In this document: one piece after another, positions 15,964 through 18,414 of the stretch
How the letters are laid out: each line of letters starts with the position of its first letter
Position numbering within the stretch: the stretch's first letter is position 1
Assembly (NCBI GenBank): GCA_002336405.1
Contig: DDEJ01000139.1
Location: 1-18,414 of the forward strand
DNA from: Rhodobacteraceae bacterium UBA1957
Lineage (GTDB): Bacteria > Pseudomonadota > Alphaproteobacteria > Rhodobacterales > Rhodobacteraceae
Direction: 5' to 3'
DNA length: 18,414 nucleotides
Notes under the pieces: model-generated
Told to the model about the DNA's origin: nothing
Seen by the model: only the letters and a program-made list of their open reading frames with translations
Database searches by the model: none
Program-made: the position numbers and the translations under genes

Positions 15964-18222
15964 ATCGCCCGAGCACGGATTATAGGTTGGAAGCAATTTC
16001 TGCGTCTGCGGCGCCGCAGGCAAGTCCAGACGATCGCCGGGGTCAGCCTGACGGTTCTGGCTCCGCTGTTGAGTATTGCAACATATTTAGTGTTGGGGCC
16101 GTTTGATCAGGGGGCATCCTCGCCCAGCCTGCGCTTGGTTATTCTGGCGGATGTGGTCTATGTGTTGTTGTTGGCGGCGCTGGTTCTGCACAGGATCATT
16201 GGTATTGTTGCGGCGCGACGGGCGCAATCTGCGGGGTCGCGTTTGCATTTGCGTCTAACGGGAGTGTTTGCTCTTTTGGCGCTATTGCCGACGGTCTCAG
16301 TCGCAGTTTTTGCAGTTCTAACCATCAACATGGGGCTTGAGGCGTGGTTTTCTGAGCGGGTGCGCCGAGTCGTGGGCAATGCGTTGATGGCCACTGAATC
16401 CTATGAGCGTGAACAGCGTCAGGCATTAGAATACGACACCCGTATTCTCGCAAATATGATCGAAAACAGCGCTTCGAACATCCAGCGGTTTGGCCTAAGC
16501 GCGGTATTGAAAGACGGACAGCTGAAGGTCCAGCGCGGTTTGCGCGAAGCCTATATTGTCAATGGGGTTGGAGAGCTTCAAGCCCGGGGTGATAAGTCGT
16601 ATTTATTTGACTATGAAAAGCCGGCTCCTGCTGCTTTTGAGGCGGCCCTTGCCGGGCAATTGGTGATCATTCCCGATTTGGACAATGACGAACTGCGGGC
16701 TCTTGTTCGGATGGGGCGCTATTTAGATAAATACCTGCTGGTCAGTCGCACGATTGATGGTCATTTGTTCGGTCTGCTGGATGAAGCACAGGAAACCGCC
16801 AAACTGTATCAGGAACAAGAGGCTCTGCGCGGCCAGAGGTTATTTGAGTTTGCGATTATCTATCTGGGGTTTGCTTTGATTATTATTCTGGCGGCCATGT
16901 GGTTGGGCCTGTTGTTTGCTGAGCGGCTGTCGCGTCCGGTAGGGCGCCTTACAACTGCGGCGCAACAGGTTGGCAGCGGAGACCTCGACGTGCAGGTCGT
17001 AGAGGAACAAAACGACGACGAGATTGGGCTTCTCAGTCGGTATTTCAACCAGATGACCCGCGAATTAAAGGCGCAGCAAGATCGTTTGCTGGAAAACAGT
17101 CGCCAGACGGAAAACCGCCGCCGGCTGTTCGACTCGGTGCTTAGTTCTGTGACTTCGGGAGTTATTGCGGTCGATCCTCAGGGCAATATTACCTTGGCAA
17201 ACCGGGCCGCTCAACACTTGTTGGATGGCTCTGCGAGCCCGCAATCGGTCACTCTGGCCCAAGCGCTGCCGGAAGTTAGTGGCATGTTTGAGCAATTACA
17301 GACCGAAAATCTAGAGATTGTACGCAGCGAGATCAAGATCATCCGAGCAAATGAACAGGAACATTTGCTGGTTCGTCTGGCCACCCGCCGCACCGCAGAA
17401 GGCTATCTAGAGGGGTATGTGGTGGCCTTTGACGATGTCACAGATCTGGTCGTAGCCCAGCGGACCGCAGCTTGGGGAGATGTTGCGCGCAGAATTGCCC
17501 ATGAGATCAAAAACCCGCTGACCCCGATCCAACTATCCGCTGAAAGAATAAGTCGCAAGTTTAGCAGGCAACTCTCGTCGGATGAGGCAAGTGTTTTGCA
17601 ACAGATGACGGGTATTATCATTCGTCAAACAAATGATCTGCGTCATATTGTCGACGAGTTTTCAAAATTTGCACGAATGCCTGAACCCCGTCAAAATACG
17701 GAAGATATCGTGGGAATATTGCGTGATGCTGTGCTGTTACAAGATGCAGGTCAACCAAATGTGACGTTTGATTTGAACCTGCCAGATCATCCACTTTTAG
17801 TCGATTTGGATCGTGGGATGATCTCTCAGGCTTTTGGCAATCTATTGAAAAACGCCGCAGAAGCCACAGAGACGAAGGCAAAATCAATGCCGGAAGACTG
17901 GATCCGGAAAGTAAGGATTTACTGTGTGCAAGAGGCTGATTATGCTGTAGTGAAGATCGCGGATAATGGTGTTGGATTGCCGCCGGATCGCAGCCGCTTG
18001 TTCGAGCCTTACGTCACGACTCGGGAAAAAGGAACCGGCTTGGGTTTGCCTATTGTCAAAAAAATAATCGAAGATCATGGCGGTAGTTTATCGTTGCATA
18101 CAGCGCAGGTTTTTGCGCATCAAAGTCACGCGGGGGCAATGGCCTGTGTGCGGCTCAAACTGCTGCCGCAGGCGGGTGTGAGGCAGGAACAGGCGGGTGT
18201 GGCACAGGAAAATGGGTATTAA
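15964..18222 (+). CDS. ntrY: Nitrogen regulation transmembrane histidine kinase NtrY, start unusual
   Basis: Membrane sensor kinase partnering NtrX. Numbered from ATC 15964 (752 aa): basic N-terminus (Arg3, Arg5, Lys10, Arg14, Arg16-19), TM1 about 23-44, TM2 56-78, TM3 94-120, extracytoplasmic domain, TM4 about 295-320, HAMP to about 375, PAS about 385-490, HisKA with His513 (RIAHEIKNPLTPIQ), HATPase with NLLKNAAEA, DNGVGLP and GTGLGLPIV. The first ATG/GTG/TTG in frame is TTG 16069, inside TM1, which would remove the basic segment and half the helix. The frame is open back to a TGA at 15934-15936. ATC 15964 has AAGAAGG 9 nt upstream and is proposed as the start; ATT 15979, or an assembly error, are alternatives. 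Follows ntrC after 117 bp. The C-terminus carries a 21-bp tandem repeat. Confidence 0.9.
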   Translation: MARARIIGWKQFLRLRRRRQVQTIAGVSLTVLAPLLSIATYLVLGPFDQGASSPSLRLVILADVVYVLLLAALVLHRIIGIVAARRAQSAGSRLHLRLTGVFALLALLPTVSVAVFAVLTINMGLEAWFSERVRRVVGNALMATESYEREQRQALEYDTRILANMIENSASNIQRFGLSAVLKDGQLKVQRGLREAYIVNGVGELQARGDKSYLFDYEKPAPAAFEAALAGQLVIIPDLDNDELRALVRMGRYLDKYLLVSRTIDGHLFGLLDEAQETAKLYQEQEALRGQRLFEFAIIYLGFALIIILAAMWLGLLFAERLSRPVGRLTTAAQQVGSGDLDVQVVEEQNDDEIGLLSRYFNQMTRELKAQQDRLLENSRQTENRRRLFDSVLSSVTSGVIAVDPQGNITLANRAAQHLLDGSASPQSVTLAQALPEVSGMFEQLQTENLEIVRSEIKIIRANEQEHLLVRLATRRTAEGYLEGYVVAFDDVTDLVVAQRTAAWGDVARRIAHEIKNPLTPIQLSAERISRKFSRQLSSDEASVLQQMTGIIIRQTNDLRHIVDEFSKFARMPEPRQNTEDIVGILRDAVLLQDAGQPNVTFDLNLPDHPLLVDLDRGMISQAFGNLLKNAAEATETKAKSMPEDWIRKVRIYCVQEADYAVVKIADNGVGLPPDRSRLFEPYVTTREKGTGLGLPIVKKIIEDHGGSLSLHTAQVFAHQSHAGAMACVRLKLLPQAGVRQEQAGVAQENGY
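18169..18210 (+). repeat. Two-copy 21-bp tandem repeat at the ntrY 3' end
   Basis: 18169-18189 and 18190-18210 share their first 12 bases and last 6 or so, and encode QAGVRQE and QAGVAQE at the extreme C-terminus of NtrY. It preserves the reading frame and looks like a local duplication after the kinase domain. Confidence 0.7.
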
Positions 18223-18229
18223 CGTAACT

Positions 18230-18414
18230 ATGAACGACATTTTAATTGTGGACGACGAGCGTGATATTCGGGAGCTAATCTCGGAGATTCTGCAAGATGA
18301 AGGGCTCGAGACCCGGCTCGCAGGCACATCTGATGAATGCATGAGCGCACTGGCGGCCAGCTCTCCATCGCTGTTGATTTTGGACATCTGGCTGAAAGAC
18401 AGCAGTATGGACGG
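18230..18414 (+). CDS. ntrX: Nitrogen response regulator NtrX, 5' end only
   Basis: The first 61 codons of the partner of NtrY, cut by the window edge. Start ATG 18230 gives MNDILIVDDERDIRELI, the usual NtrX N-terminus, 7 nt after the ntrY stop. An in-frame ATG at 18212, overlapping ntrY, is possible, but its AGGAAA is too close. Receiver-domain residues Asp8, Asp9 and phospho-acceptor Asp52 (LLILDIWLKDS) are present. NtrX is an AAA+/Fis-type regulator linked to nitrogen, redox and envelope control in alphaproteobacteria; whether this one has GAFTGA cannot be seen. Confidence 0.93.
   Translation, partial: MNDILIVDDERDIRELISEILQDEGLETRLAGTSDECMSALAASSPSLLILDIWLKDSSMD

Overview
The window looks like chromosome of an alphaproteobacterium in the Rhodobacteraceae (roseobacter group). 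The evidence is the dusB-ntrB-ntrC-ntrY-ntrX order, an NtrC that lacks the sigma54-contact loop as in Rhodobacter capsulatus, a MttB-superfamily methyltransferase with an Arg/Gly-rich N-terminus, a DUF6456 helix-turn-helix protein, moderate GC, and frequent GTG/TTG starts. This is inferred from protein character only. No rRNA, tRNA, CRISPR array, insertion sequence, integrase or phage gene was seen.

Layout. 1-1559 (-): guaA, GMP synthetase, lacking only its last residue and stop. 1759-3303 (+): an orphan MttB-family methyltransferase. 3304-3826: a 523-bp AT-rich gap with no confident gene. 3827-4957 (+): DUF6456 putative DNA-binding protein, followed by a perfect 13-bp hairpin. 5119-7314 (-): katG. 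7577-8530 (+): lipA. 8675-9217 (-): hypoxanthine phosphoribosyltransferase. 9288-9737 (+): RatA/COQ10-like START protein. A bidirectional terminator then separates this from amtB (9884-11065, -), cinA C-domain (11227-11700, -) and pgpA (11697-12191, -), the last two overlapping by 3 nt (GTGA). From 12419 to the right edge on the + strand lies the nitrogen-regulation cluster: dusB, ntrB, ntrC, ntrY and the first 61 codons of ntrX.

How they work together. NtrB/NtrC and NtrY/NtrX are two histidine kinase/response regulator pairs for nitrogen control. The nearby ammonium channel AmtB is a plausible target, and a small inverted repeat upstream of it resembles the form of an NtrC site. The other genes are housekeeping: GMP synthesis, purine salvage, lipoate synthesis, phospholipid synthesis, peroxide defence, nucleotide repair and ubiquinone/START-domain function.

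Most of the window is conventional. The points worth a second look are: NtrC without GAFTGA; an ntrY that has no ATG/GTG/TTG start covering its first membrane segment, so it may start at ATC; a strongly SD-led 20-codon ORF overlapping the weak TTG start of pgpA; a terminator-like hairpin in front of amtB, which has no glnK; and operator-like palindromes between guaA and mttB. I did not find convincing evidence of an undescribed multi-gene system.
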